Source: Halioxenophilus aromaticivorans (lineage in GTDB: Bacteria > Pseudomonadota > Gammaproteobacteria > Pseudomonadales > Cellvibrionaceae). From it: a stretch of 64,000 nucleotides of DNA. Below, piece by piece: positions 51,818 through 60,789 of this stretch. The stretch spans positions 806,001-870,000 of the forward strand of contig NZ_AP031496.1 in NCBI RefSeq assembly GCF_042850945.1, in the 5' to 3' direction. The position numbers and the translations under genes were made by a program. Positions within the stretch are counted from its first letter, which is position 1; each line of letters begins with the position of its first letter. The notes beneath the pieces were generated by a model. It made no database searches. It saw only the letters and a list, made by a program, of their open reading frames with translations, and was not told the origin of the DNA.

Positions 51818-53353
51818 ATGGCCCCAGAGATTAATTCTAAAAAAAGCTATGGCTTTGCCGCCATCAGTAAAAGCCTAAAGCCCTTTTTAATCGGTAAGGG
51901 GGTAAGGCTGTTTGTTTCCGTAGCGGTTATTTTGCTGTTGGCCCGGGTGTTGGAAGAGGCCCAATACGCGGTGTACGTTTCTCTCACTGCTTTGGTAACC
52001 ATTGTTGGTGCGGTGTCCTCCATCGGCATTCAGCAGAGCATGTTGCGCTACATCCCGGAGCTGCGCGCTTCGGGTAATAACCAGGCCATGTATTGGATGT
52101 TTATCCGCGGCATGTTGTTGCGTGTGGGTTTGGTGGGCATTGTTTTGCTTATCGGCATTCCTTTCGCGTTTAAGTATGGCCATAACCTCGGCCTGGACGA
52201 CTGGCTGTGGGTGGTGCCTTGGTACGCTGGGGTTGGAGTACTGCGTTTGGGGGCTTTGTCTCTGTCGCAATCGTTAGAAGCCTTACTGTGGCAAAAGCAA
52301 GCGCAGTACGGCATGGCTATTGGTGGCTTTGTACGGCTGATGGGCATAGTGCTAGTGATGCAGTTTGGCCAGTTGGATCTATGGGCCGTGGTGCTGATTG
52401 AACTGGTTTCTGAGGGCTTGTCGCTGGTGATTATGACGGCGGGCTGGTTTGCCATGCGTTCGGCGGACGTTCACAAACAAGACGGTAGCCTTGAATGGTG
52501 GCCAGAAAACCGCAAGCGTGTGTATCGCTTTGGGGCTTGGAGCGGGCTAATGAACCAAACTCGCATGCTCTACGGCAGCTCCCCCAACCGCTTGATGACG
52601 GCGCACTATTTGGGCAGTGCTGATTTGGCGCTGTTTGGCTTTGCGGACAGCCTGAACAACCTGGCGACGCGGTTAATGCCCACCAAAATGATGATGAGCA
52701 TGATCCGGCCGGTGTTTATTGCCAAGTATTCTGAAGAGCAGGATTTTAGCCTGCTGTCGGATTTGTCCAACCTTGTGTATCGGTTGAACTTAAGTCTGCT
52801 GGCGCTGCCCATAGCTCTGCTCTTGGTGGCCGGTGAGCCGGTACTTAGTTGGTTAACCGCCGGTAAATACGGTGAGGCGGCTTATTTATTAGCAGGCTTT
52901 TTGGCTTTGATGCTAACCGAGGGCATGCGCACCACCTTGGAGTTACTGGTGCAGGCGGTGGAGAAAAACCAGATTCTGCTCACCAATTTAATTCAGTCGG
53001 TGTCGCTTTTTGTCGCCATTCCACTATTCCCCATATTGGGTTTGTGGGCACTGATTGTGGTGAATCTTTTGGGCACCATGGTGGCGAACTTTATTGTGGT
53101 GTATTTGTTAGGTAGGCACGGCCATGATTTTAAATTCGACTGGGCCTTATCTGCCTTGGTTACCGGCTATGCAGCGGTGGCAGGTGGATTGGGGTATTGG
53201 GTGCTTACACTAAGTGGCTCTTATATTGCGGCCGCGTTGGTAACCACCGTAGTGTTTGCCATAGGCATGGTTGTTAAGCCACCCTTGCGGCAAACAGAGA
53301 AAGACATGCTGATGAAGCTGATCCGCTCTCAGCGCAAGCCGCGCATAACCTAA
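51818..53353 (+). CDS. Oligosaccharide flippase (Wzx-like)
   Basis: About 511 residues from the ATG at 51818 (MAPEINSKKSYGFA), preferred over the ATG at 51716 because the latter adds a non-membrane extension unusual for the family. 12-14 membrane helices are seen, opening with SLKPFLIGKGVRLFVSVAVILLLARVLEE, divisible as SLKPFLIGKGVRLF and VSVAVILLLARVLEE. It is the third MOP-superfamily transporter of the window. Its stop is only 20 bases before the chosen start of the glycoside hydrolase gene, so the two likely share an operon. Confidence 0.88.
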   Translation: MAPEINSKKSYGFAAISKSLKPFLIGKGVRLFVSVAVILLLARVLEEAQYAVYVSLTALVTIVGAVSSIGIQQSMLRYIPELRASGNNQAMYWMFIRGMLLRVGLVGIVLLIGIPFAFKYGHNLGLDDWLWVVPWYAGVGVLRLGALSLSQSLEALLWQKQAQYGMAIGGFVRLMGIVLVMQFGQLDLWAVVLIELVSEGLSLVIMTAGWFAMRSADVHKQDGSLEWWPENRKRVYRFGAWSGLMNQTRMLYGSSPNRLMTAHYLGSADLALFGFADSLNNLATRLMPTKMMMSMIRPVFIAKYSEEQDFSLLSDLSNLVYRLNLSLLALPIALLLVAGEPVLSWLTAGKYGEAAYLLAGFLALMLTEGMRTTLELLVQAVEKNQILLTNLIQSVSLFVAIPLFPILGLWALIVVNLLGTMVANFIVVYLLGRHGHDFKFDWALSALVTGYAAVAGGLGYWVLTLSGSYIAAALVTTVVFAIGMVVKPPLRQTEKDMLMKLIRSQRKPRIT

Positions 53354-53373
53354 TGCGGGGTAGGAGTAGATCG

Positions 53374-54924
53374 ATGAAAAAACTATTGTGTGCGTTGGCG
53401 GTTTTGGCGGCAAGCCAATTTTCCCAAGCAGAGATAAAACCCATCGGTGGAATTAACGTAAAGCCCGCCGATGCAATCACCATTAAAGTGAAACCCAACT
53501 CCGTTTTGCGAGAGCAATTCCCGGAGACCTTCTTCGGGTTTAACATCAACTTTAAGTCTTTCCAAGACCAATTGTGGGATGGCACACAGCACCAGGTATA
53601 CCCCAAGGTGCTGCGAGATTTAAGCCAATTTAAACCTGCTGTCTATCGCTACCCGGGCGGATTGGTTGGTAACTCTTTCTCGTGGGATGATGCTATCGGC
53701 GCGTTATCCTCTCGTCGCCTGCAAGACACTATTTTTAAATCGCCTCCCAAAAAAGCGTACTTTGGTGTAGACGAATATTTGCGCTTTTTAGATGAGGTTG
53801 GTGGTGAGTTTTTGTATGTGCTTAATATTGTTAACACCAACCCGCTAAAGCCGCTTGATGAAGCGCCTATTGAAGACGTAGCGGCCAAAAACAAAGCGCT
53901 GGCAGAGTACCTGGTAAAAAAAATGGGTAGCCAGCCGCGCTATTACCAACTGGGTAATGAGTTAGACCGCAGCAAATACGAGTGGGCGCCAGAAAAATAC
54001 GCAGCCCGTGCCAAGGCAGTGGCGGATGCTATTCGCTCGGTGGATAAAGACGCTCATTTTATTGCTTTTATGCGCGATTTCACCTGGACGTATAAAAAAG
54101 ATAAATCCCGCGGTGTGAGCTCCCCCGATAGCTATTTAAAATCGGCAATGAATGACCTGCCAGGCATTGATATTTATTCTGTGCATCACTACTACAACGG
54201 CAAGCGTGAGGATCATCGTTCGCGGGCTATATCGTTTTGGATGCGCCATCTAGAGCAAAGCATTAAGAGTTATCAGCAGTTGCGCGGTAACGACCCTGAG
54301 GTATGGATTACCGAGCACGCCCGGCAAATGAGCAGTGCCAAGCCCACTAAAGATTTAACCGTGCAATACACCAGTAATTTGGGGGGTGCCTTGGCCACGG
54401 CGGATTACCTCATAACTTTAGCTCAGGTGCCACAGGTGAAAAGTACCGTGTGGCATGCCTTAAATGCCGGCCCATGGCAGATGTTTGATGCCACCGTTAA
54501 ACATAAAGATTTGCGGCCGCGGCCAATTTATTACGGCTTTAGGACGTTGCAGCAAATGGATCTGCCCATGGTGCTGGATACGCGCACGGCGAGTACCAAC
54601 GTTAGTGGTAACCAAAATGGGTACGATGTGCGAGCGGTGGGCTTTACGGATGCAAACATGCAAACCTTGGGTTTGTGGGCGGTAAACCACTCAAGCCAGC
54701 CGCAAACCGTTACCGTGCAATTTAATCCGCTGAAGTCCCAGGCGGTGAATATAGATCGCTGGTTTATTTCCGGCCCTAAAGGCATCAGCCCAGATGATTT
54801 AAGCCTAGAGTTAAGCGAAGGAATGCAAACAAGCTCCGGTAAAGGCAGCTTTGCCGCGGACGGCACCATTACCCTGGAGCTGCCGCCTACATCAGTGTCT
54901 ACTATTAAGATCAATCCCTCTTAG
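53374..54924 (+). CDS. Secreted GH51-like glycoside hydrolase, clan GH-A
   Basis: About 516 residues. The ATG at 53374 follows a good ribosome site (TAGGAG) and gives a Sec signal peptide ending FSQA. The catalytic domain shows AVYRYPGGLVGNSFSW near residue 88 (the RxPGG block of arabinofuranosidase-like enzymes), YYQLGNELDRSKYEW near 190 with a likely acid/base Glu, and EVWITEHARQM near 310 with a likely nucleophile Glu. A C-terminal beta-rich domain follows. Its operon with a flippase suggests that it trims or edits EPS in the periplasm or outside, as glycosidases in other EPS loci do (PslG, for example). Specificity is not readable; GH39 or GH79 relatives are possible. Confidence 0.82.
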   Translation: MKKLLCALAVLAASQFSQAEIKPIGGINVKPADAITIKVKPNSVLREQFPETFFGFNINFKSFQDQLWDGTQHQVYPKVLRDLSQFKPAVYRYPGGLVGNSFSWDDAIGALSSRRLQDTIFKSPPKKAYFGVDEYLRFLDEVGGEFLYVLNIVNTNPLKPLDEAPIEDVAAKNKALAEYLVKKMGSQPRYYQLGNELDRSKYEWAPEKYAARAKAVADAIRSVDKDAHFIAFMRDFTWTYKKDKSRGVSSPDSYLKSAMNDLPGIDIYSVHHYYNGKREDHRSRAISFWMRHLEQSIKSYQQLRGNDPEVWITEHARQMSSAKPTKDLTVQYTSNLGGALATADYLITLAQVPQVKSTVWHALNAGPWQMFDATVKHKDLRPRPIYYGFRTLQQMDLPMVLDTRTASTNVSGNQNGYDVRAVGFTDANMQTLGLWAVNHSSQPQTVTVQFNPLKSQAVNIDRWFISGPKGISPDDLSLELSEGMQTSSGKGSFAADGTITLELPPTSVSTIKINPS

Positions 54925-55381
54925 GTTTTGGCCCAGCCTCTTTGTTGCGCGGCAATGCCTGTTGTGCGGCTGAGGGGGCTGAATGGCCCATTCGCCTAAT
55001 TAAACAAAGCTTTTACACTCGTGGCCTTTTCATTGCGTGGCGTTGTGGTTAGAGTCCGGATGTCGGCCAAAAGCTAGCTGCCTGTTGTAGTAACAATCAA
55101 TCAAAATGGCGCGGCGCTAATCGCCGACCAGTGGTCGCTTCCGTGGCGCTGTTCAGTACGGGTTGTTAATTTCTTATGTTATAATCGCGCCACCTGTTTC
55201 ACAGGGATTTTGTGATTAGCATTTTGTACAGAAGCTAAGTCTGATACGCACACTGTACCGTGCATTTAAAGCAGGTCGACCAACTACACTGTTGCCTTGG
55301 TAGGACAAAGGCCCGGTGCTTGTTGTTCTATCTGGCGTTTATATCAAAAAGGATTGGTGATTTTTCGCCGCGCAAACCACT
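54925..55381. other. Intergenic leader before the second glycosyl/sulfotransferase operon
   Basis: About 455 bases without a gene. An extended -10 promoter candidate lies at 55177-55185, leaving a leader of roughly 190 bases. No recognised riboswitch or ops element. Confidence 0.5.
55177..55185 (+). promoter_or_regulatory. Extended -10 promoter for the 55.4-63.4 kb operon
   Basis: TGTTATAAT gives a perfect TATAAT hexamer (55180-55185) with a TGn extension; the -35 is poor. It is about 200 bases before the first ATG. Confidence 0.5.
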
Positions 55382-56413
55382 ATGGATTCCACACCTGCAT
55401 TCTCTGACATACCGATGATATTTGTAACGGGTGCTTCGCGCTCCGGTACAACCATGCTGAGTAGAATGTTTGGCTTGCACAGTCAAGTGTGCGGCTTTAA
55501 AGAGTTGCACTGTTTTGGCGAGCTAATTCCCAACCACGCCCTAGATGCCACTTTGAGTAAAGCGGATGGTGTACAGCTGTGCGCCAAGCTTATTGCCCGC
55601 AGTAAGCGAGATATCTGGGGCGATGTAGAGCAATCTGATATAGCGCAAGCCGAAAAATTAATGGAAGGTTATGCTGGCTCTTTAAAGGCGGGCGATATCG
55701 CTGCCTGCGCCTTCGATTTTATCGCCAAGAGCCAAGGCAAAACCGTGCCCTGTGAGCAAACCCCGCGCAATATCTTCTACGCTAAACAGTTGCTGGATTT
55801 TTATCCTAGCCTTCACATAGTGCACATTGTGCGCGACCCGCGGGATGTTTTGGCATCGCAGAAAAACCGCTGGAAGCGCAAACGCTTTGGCGGCGATAAC
55901 ATTCCTTGGTCTGAGATTATCCGTGTATGGTGCAACTACCACCCGCACACCATTACCAAACTCTGGAAACAAGCCAATAATTTGGCTCTGGGCATAGAAG
56001 GCCACGAGCGTTTTCACATGCTGCGCTTTGAGGATGTGATCGAATCCCCAGAGGCCACAGTGAAGGCTGCGGCGCAAGCCACCGGAGTGGCCTTTGAACC
56101 AGCCATGTTGCAAATTGCTCAGGTGGGTTCATCGCATAAAACCAATGCCGATAGCACTTTGGGGGTGGCAAAAACCGCCCTCAACCGCTGGCAAAAAACG
56201 TTGTCCCCAGGGGAGATCGCCATCTGCGAAAGTGTGGCAAGCCAGCCGGCGATGGAGAAGTTTGGTTACCAAACCAGCCCGCCGATTTCTAAATTTAGCC
56301 TATCCTTCATTAAACAAATTCTAAAATACCCGGTGCATGTGGTTGGCGTGTTGGCGTCTAACCCCAAGCGTGCCTGGATATTACTGCAAGCAGCCGTGGT
56401 GAAACGTAAGTGA
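55382..56413 (+). CDS. Sulfotransferase
   Basis: 343 residues. The PAPS loop FVTGASRSGTTMLSRMF is at about 13-29 and the 3'-phosphate motif HIVHIVRDPRDVLASQKNRW near 143-162. It is the first gene of an operon reaching 63.35 kb in which sulfotransferases and glycosyltransferases alternate, and it overlaps the following glycosyltransferase by 4 bases. Sulfate donor is PAPS by family; acceptor is presumably the lipid-linked or polymerised glycan. Confidence 0.9.
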   Translation: MDSTPAFSDIPMIFVTGASRSGTTMLSRMFGLHSQVCGFKELHCFGELIPNHALDATLSKADGVQLCAKLIARSKRDIWGDVEQSDIAQAEKLMEGYAGSLKAGDIAACAFDFIAKSQGKTVPCEQTPRNIFYAKQLLDFYPSLHIVHIVRDPRDVLASQKNRWKRKRFGGDNIPWSEIIRVWCNYHPHTITKLWKQANNLALGIEGHERFHMLRFEDVIESPEATVKAAAQATGVAFEPAMLQIAQVGSSHKTNADSTLGVAKTALNRWQKTLSPGEIAICESVASQPAMEKFGYQTSPPISKFSLSFIKQILKYPVHVVGVLASNPKRAWILLQAAVVKRK

Positions 56414-57669
56414 GTTCCGAAAAGCAACCGAGACTGTTGTCACTCAACAGTTACCACTACAAGCGTGGTGGCTCCGACGCCGTGTATTTTGAGCACGATG
56501 CATTGTTCCGTGCCAAGGGTTGGGATACTGGCTTTTTTTCCATGCATCACCCCAGCAACGAATCCACCCCCTGGGATAAGTATTTCGTTGATGAAATTGA
56601 GTTTGGCTCGGATTACGGCGTGGTGGATAAACTCAAAATGGCGGGGAAAATTATTTACTCCACCGAGGCCAATGCCAAGCTGCAAACACTGATCGACAAC
56701 TGGCGACCAGATGTCGCCCACGCCCATTGCATCTATCACCACCTGTCGCCGTCGGTTTTACGACTGTTAAAAAGCAACGGCATTCCCACGGTGATGACCG
56801 CCCACGATTTAAAACTGGCCTGCCCCGCCTATAAAATGCTGAACAGCAACGGCATTTGCGAGAAGTGTAAGGGCGGCAACCTGTTGCACGTGGCTAAAAA
56901 TCGCTGCCTGCACGGATCCTTGGTGGTCAGCTCGCTGGTGATGATTGAATCTATGGTTCACAAATCCTTACGCTTGTACAAGAACAACTTGGATAAAATC
57001 GTGGTGCCCAGCCGATTCTTCGGCGAAAAACTGCAAGAGTGGGGTTGGGATGCCAACCAACTGGTGTACATTCCCAACTACGTGGATGCCAGCGCCTACG
57101 AGCCAGTGTATGAGCCAGGAGAATACCTACTTTACTTTGGTCGATTGGCGCCAGAGAAAGGCCTCGCCACATTACTGCGCGCAAATGCCACAGCTGGCAC
57201 CACGCTGAAACTGGTAGGTACCGGCCCCGAGGAAGAGAACCTCAAGCAGTTGGCCGCTGAGGTGGGCGGCAATGTAGAGTTTTTAGGCTTTTGCAACAAA
57301 GAAACGCTTTGGCCCATCGTAAAAGGTAGCCGCGCCGTTGTTCTACCCTCGGAATGGTATGAAAACGCGCCAATGAGCCTGCTCGAGGCCAATGGCCTGG
57401 GTAAAATTGTGGTAGGGGCTAGGATTGGCGGTATTCCAGAGATGATCGAGCACGATAGCACCGGTTATCTGTTTGAAAGCGGCAATCAAGAGCAGCTAGC
57501 GGAAGTACTATCGCAGCTAAAAACCATGCCAGATTCTAAATTAATGACCATGGGCCGGGCGGCACGGGCCAACGTGGCCGAAAATTTCACCATAGAGCGT
57601 TACGCCGCGGCAATGGAAGAACTCTATGCCTCTTTAGGCGTTGCCACGGCGCTGCCGGCGGCAAGCTAA
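56410..57669 (+). CDS. Family 4 glycosyltransferase
   Basis: 419 residues from a GTG overlapping the upstream stop by 4 bases. The N-terminal part has LSLNSYHYKRGGSDAVYFEH, and a cysteine-containing insert (CPAYKMLNSNGICEKCKGG) near 138-156 that is common in one GT4 subgroup. The donor half has YLLYFGRLAPEKGLATLL and YENAPMSLLEANGLGKIVV. It would extend the second repeat unit. Donor sugar unknown. Confidence 0.92.
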   Translation: MSSEKQPRLLSLNSYHYKRGGSDAVYFEHDALFRAKGWDTGFFSMHHPSNESTPWDKYFVDEIEFGSDYGVVDKLKMAGKIIYSTEANAKLQTLIDNWRPDVAHAHCIYHHLSPSVLRLLKSNGIPTVMTAHDLKLACPAYKMLNSNGICEKCKGGNLLHVAKNRCLHGSLVVSSLVMIESMVHKSLRLYKNNLDKIVVPSRFFGEKLQEWGWDANQLVYIPNYVDASAYEPVYEPGEYLLYFGRLAPEKGLATLLRANATAGTTLKLVGTGPEEENLKQLAAEVGGNVEFLGFCNKETLWPIVKGSRAVVLPSEWYENAPMSLLEANGLGKIVVGARIGGIPEMIEHDSTGYLFESGNQEQLAEVLSQLKTMPDSKLMTMGRAARANVAENFTIERYAAAMEELYASLGVATALPAAS

Positions 57670-57687
57670 ATTTACGGATTTCCACCT

Positions 57688-58680
57688 ATGATAGGACAGC
57701 TGGACAAAACCTACCTTACCTACAGCAAGCGCAGTGTGGCCCACCGCCTGGTAAGTTACTTTTTGTTTGAGGGGCGCCCACATACCACCAAAGGGCAGTG
57801 GATAAACCCGTTTGTGAATGCCTTTTTGCGCACCTTGGCTTTAGTGCCGGGTGAGCCTATTCCTGATCGGCCCATTTACATAACGGGTTTGGGGCGCTCT
57901 GGTACCACCATTTTGGGTAAAGTGCTGTCTTTGCATGAGCAAGTGGGTTTCTTAAACGAGCCTAAAATGATGTGGGCCATTGCCGACCCAAAGACAGATG
58001 TGTGTGGCGACTATGTGCAGCAGGGCGGCCGCTTTTTGCTAAGTGGTAGCGACGTGCCAGAGGGCGCACCCAGCAAAGTGCAGCGCATTTTGGCGCGTTA
58101 TGCGTCTTTAACCGGAGTAGAGCGCCCGCTCGATAAATATCCGGAGTTTATCTTTCGGGTCGATTACCTAAAACAGGTTTTGCCTAACGCCAAGGTAGTG
58201 TTTATCTCTCGCAACGGTTGCGATGCGGTGGCCTCTGTGGCGCATTGGTCGCAAGATAAGGGCGTTAACGTGGGTGAGCGTACCGATGACTGGTGGGGCC
58301 GCGGCGATGTTAAGTGGACTTACCTGTGTGAGCAAATCATCAGCCAGCAGCCCGAGTATGCTGCGGTTGCGAACGTTGATCTGAAAACCATGGATCACAC
58401 CAATCGCGCTGCTTTAGAGTGGATAATTACCATGCGCCAGGGATTGGTCGCCAAAGCTCAGATGCCAGATGACATCTACCACATCAAATACGAAGAGCTG
58501 GTGAAAGCACCCAAGGAACAGATGATTCGCCTTTTGGAGGCGTGTGAGTTGCCGATGTCAGACGATGTGCTGACCTACGCAAAAGATGTTCTATACGATC
58601 GGCCGCGCAAAGATAAGCCAGAGCTTATGCCAGATATTTCCAAGCTATTCGATGAAACCATGAGCCAGTTGGGCTACTAA
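57688..58680 (+). CDS. Sulfotransferase
   Basis: 330 residues. The PAPS loop PIYITGLGRSGTTILGKVL lies near 62-80, after an unusually long N-terminal segment. VVFISRNGCDAVASVAHW near 170-187 matches the 3'-phosphate site, with a Cys in an unusual position. It starts 18 bases after the glycosyltransferase, in the same operon. The N-terminal 60 residues have no known role. Confidence 0.87.
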   Translation: MIGQLDKTYLTYSKRSVAHRLVSYFLFEGRPHTTKGQWINPFVNAFLRTLALVPGEPIPDRPIYITGLGRSGTTILGKVLSLHEQVGFLNEPKMMWAIADPKTDVCGDYVQQGGRFLLSGSDVPEGAPSKVQRILARYASLTGVERPLDKYPEFIFRVDYLKQVLPNAKVVFISRNGCDAVASVAHWSQDKGVNVGERTDDWWGRGDVKWTYLCEQIISQQPEYAAVANVDLKTMDHTNRAALEWIITMRQGLVAKAQMPDDIYHIKYEELVKAPKEQMIRLLEACELPMSDDVLTYAKDVLYDRPRKDKPELMPDISKLFDETMSQLGY

Positions 58681-58717
58681 TTCAAATGAAACAGACAATC
58701 TCAATTTGGGGTATGTA

Positions 58718-59866
58718 ATGTCACGGAAGAAACAGTTATTCATTCACGGAATACGAGGTATACCAGCCTCTCACGGTGGGTTTGAAACCTTCACCGAAAA
58801 GCTGGCGCCCTACCTGGTAGACAATGGATGGGACGTCACTGTTTACTGCCAAGAGCACGGCGAAGGCGAGTGGTACGACGGCGAATGGAATGGCGTTAAA
58901 ACCATTCACGTACCGGTAAAAGACGATGGCGCCAAGGGCTCTATCATCTTCGATTGGCTCACAGTAAAAGACGCCATTAAAAAAGATGGCCTAAACCTTA
59001 CCTTGGGTTACAACACCGCCATTTACGCTGCCATATTCCGCTTAAAAGGTAAAACCAATGTCTTCAATATGGATGGCATTGAGTGGAAGCGCCAAAAATG
59101 GGGCACACTGGCTAAAATTTGGTTCTTTATCAACGAGTGCGCTGGTAATTGGCTGGGCAACCATTTAATCGCCGATCACCCGCAAATCAAAACCCACCTG
59201 CAAGCTCGGGTGAGCGGTAAAAAGATCACGGTTATCCCCTATGGCGCGGATCGCCACGATACCGCTGATGCATCTGTGTTGCCGGAATACGGCCTAACGG
59301 AGAAGGGCTTTTACCTGGTGGTGGCGCGGCCAGAGCCAGAGAACTCGATTCTGGAGATCGTCAGCGCCTATTCCTCCCGGGAGCGCAACTACCCCTTAGT
59401 GGTGTTGGGTAACTTTGATACGGAAAACAACGCCTATCACAAGAAGGTGGTAGAGGCTGCCAACGATGGCGTTAAATTTGTGGGTGCTATCTACGACCAA
59501 ACCATCGTTAACGCGTTCCGCTTCTATACCCGCGGTTATATCCACGGCCACCAGGTGGGTGGAACCAACCCATCGTTGGTAGAAACCCTAGGCTGTGGCT
59601 CGCCGGTACTGGCCCACAACAACCGCTTCAACCGATGGGTAGCGGGCGAGGGCGCCAAGTATTTCCAAGATCAATTTGAGTGCAAAGCTATGATTGATCA
59701 AATGGACGCCAGCGACGAGCACATAGAGCCCATGCGCCAAGCCAGTTACCAGCGGCACAGTGAAGAATTCCAGTGGGAGATGGTAATGTCGGCTTATAAT
59801 GAGTTGTTAACCGCATGGTACGACCGCACCGAGCAGTCTTCCGTGCAGTATGAGGCGCAGAAATAA
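58718..59866 (+). CDS. DUF1972-type glycosyltransferase (rhamnosyltransferase-like)
   Basis: About 382 residues from the ATG at 58718. FIHGIRGIPASHGGFETFTE at the N-terminus and the VFNMDGIEWKRQKWG block near 110 are hallmarks of the DUF1972/Cps2T group, which often adds the second sugar (commonly rhamnose) to the primed lipid carrier. The C-terminal donor site includes GGTNPSLVETLGCGSPV. This suggests that the second operon builds its own repeat unit, although no second initiating transferase is in the window. Confidence 0.92.
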   Translation: MSRKKQLFIHGIRGIPASHGGFETFTEKLAPYLVDNGWDVTVYCQEHGEGEWYDGEWNGVKTIHVPVKDDGAKGSIIFDWLTVKDAIKKDGLNLTLGYNTAIYAAIFRLKGKTNVFNMDGIEWKRQKWGTLAKIWFFINECAGNWLGNHLIADHPQIKTHLQARVSGKKITVIPYGADRHDTADASVLPEYGLTEKGFYLVVARPEPENSILEIVSAYSSRERNYPLVVLGNFDTENNAYHKKVVEAANDGVKFVGAIYDQTIVNAFRFYTRGYIHGHQVGGTNPSLVETLGCGSPVLAHNNRFNRWVAGEGAKYFQDQFECKAMIDQMDASDEHIEPMRQASYQRHSEEFQWEMVMSAYNELLTAWYDRTEQSSVQYEAQK

Positions 59867-59913
59867 GCGGCTGCTAAGCCAATCACCACTATCCCTTAGG
59901 TTTTCATCAACCC

Positions 59914-60759
59914 ATGCCAACGCCTACCTTTATCGGAATAGGGGCACAAAAATGTGCCTCTACTTGGATTTACGACATCCTCAGTGATCACCCGCAAGCG
60001 GCTTTAAGCGGCTTAAAGGAAGTAGATTTCTTCTCTTACAAGTACGACCACGGCCTGCAGTGGTACGAGCGCAATTTTGATGAGGGCTTCAGCGGCCAGC
60101 CCGTGGTGGGCGAGATTTCGCCTTCCTATTTTCACGAGCCGGCGGTACCGGAGCGAGTACTGCGCCATTACCCCAACATCAAGCTTATTGTCTCGCTGCG
60201 CAACCCGGTTAAGCGAGCCATATCCAACCACACCCACGAAATACGCGTCGGCCATTTTGGGGGCAGTGATCTGAGCCTAGAAAAAGGTCTGGCCAACAAT
60301 CCCACCTACGTTGATCAGGGGCTATACGCCAAACACCTTCAGCGCTGGCTGGAGGTGTTCCCCCGGGAGAACGTCCTGGTGCTGGTGTTTGAGGAAGTGA
60401 TCGCCGACCGAACCAAGGCGGCCAAGCAGATCTATGAGTTTTTGGGAATAGATAGTGCGCACCAGTCGGCGTTTTTGGATAGCAAGTCGAATCCAGGCTA
60501 TGTTAATAAGTCAAAGGGGCTGGAGTCTTTTCGTAAAAAGGCTCGCGGTATGGTTAAATCCGTTGGGCTTGATTCTGTATGGGGGATGGCGGCTAAACTA
60601 GGCTTGCGTAAACTCTACAGCAATATGAACAAAGTGCCCGGCTCCAAGGCTGTGCCTGCGCCCAAGGATGAAACGGTTGTTCAGTTGCAACAACTTTTTG
60701 AACAGGATATCGAACAGCTAGAGGCACTGCTTGCGCGCGATTTTACTATCTGGCGCTAA
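59914..60759 (+). CDS. Sulfotransferase, N-deacetylase/N-sulfotransferase-like type
   Basis: 281 residues. FIGIGAQKCASTWIYDILSD at the N-terminus is the K-C/G-x-T/S PAPS loop of the heparan/glycan sulfotransferase type, and KEVDFFSYKYDHGLQWYERNF follows, divisible as KEVDFFSYKYD and HGLQWYERNF. The 3'-phosphate site is IKLIVSLRNPVKRAISNHTH near 90. It is the third sulfotransferase of this operon and of a different branch from the other two, so different positions or sugars are probably sulfated. Confidence 0.92.
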   Translation: MPTPTFIGIGAQKCASTWIYDILSDHPQAALSGLKEVDFFSYKYDHGLQWYERNFDEGFSGQPVVGEISPSYFHEPAVPERVLRHYPNIKLIVSLRNPVKRAISNHTHEIRVGHFGGSDLSLEKGLANNPTYVDQGLYAKHLQRWLEVFPRENVLVLVFEEVIADRTKAAKQIYEFLGIDSAHQSAFLDSKSNPGYVNKSKGLESFRKKARGMVKSVGLDSVWGMAAKLGLRKLYSNMNKVPGSKAVPAPKDETVVQLQQLFEQDIEQLEALLARDFTIWR

Positions 60760-60789
60760 TATCTTTTTCAAACAGGTAATTTGCAGCCT

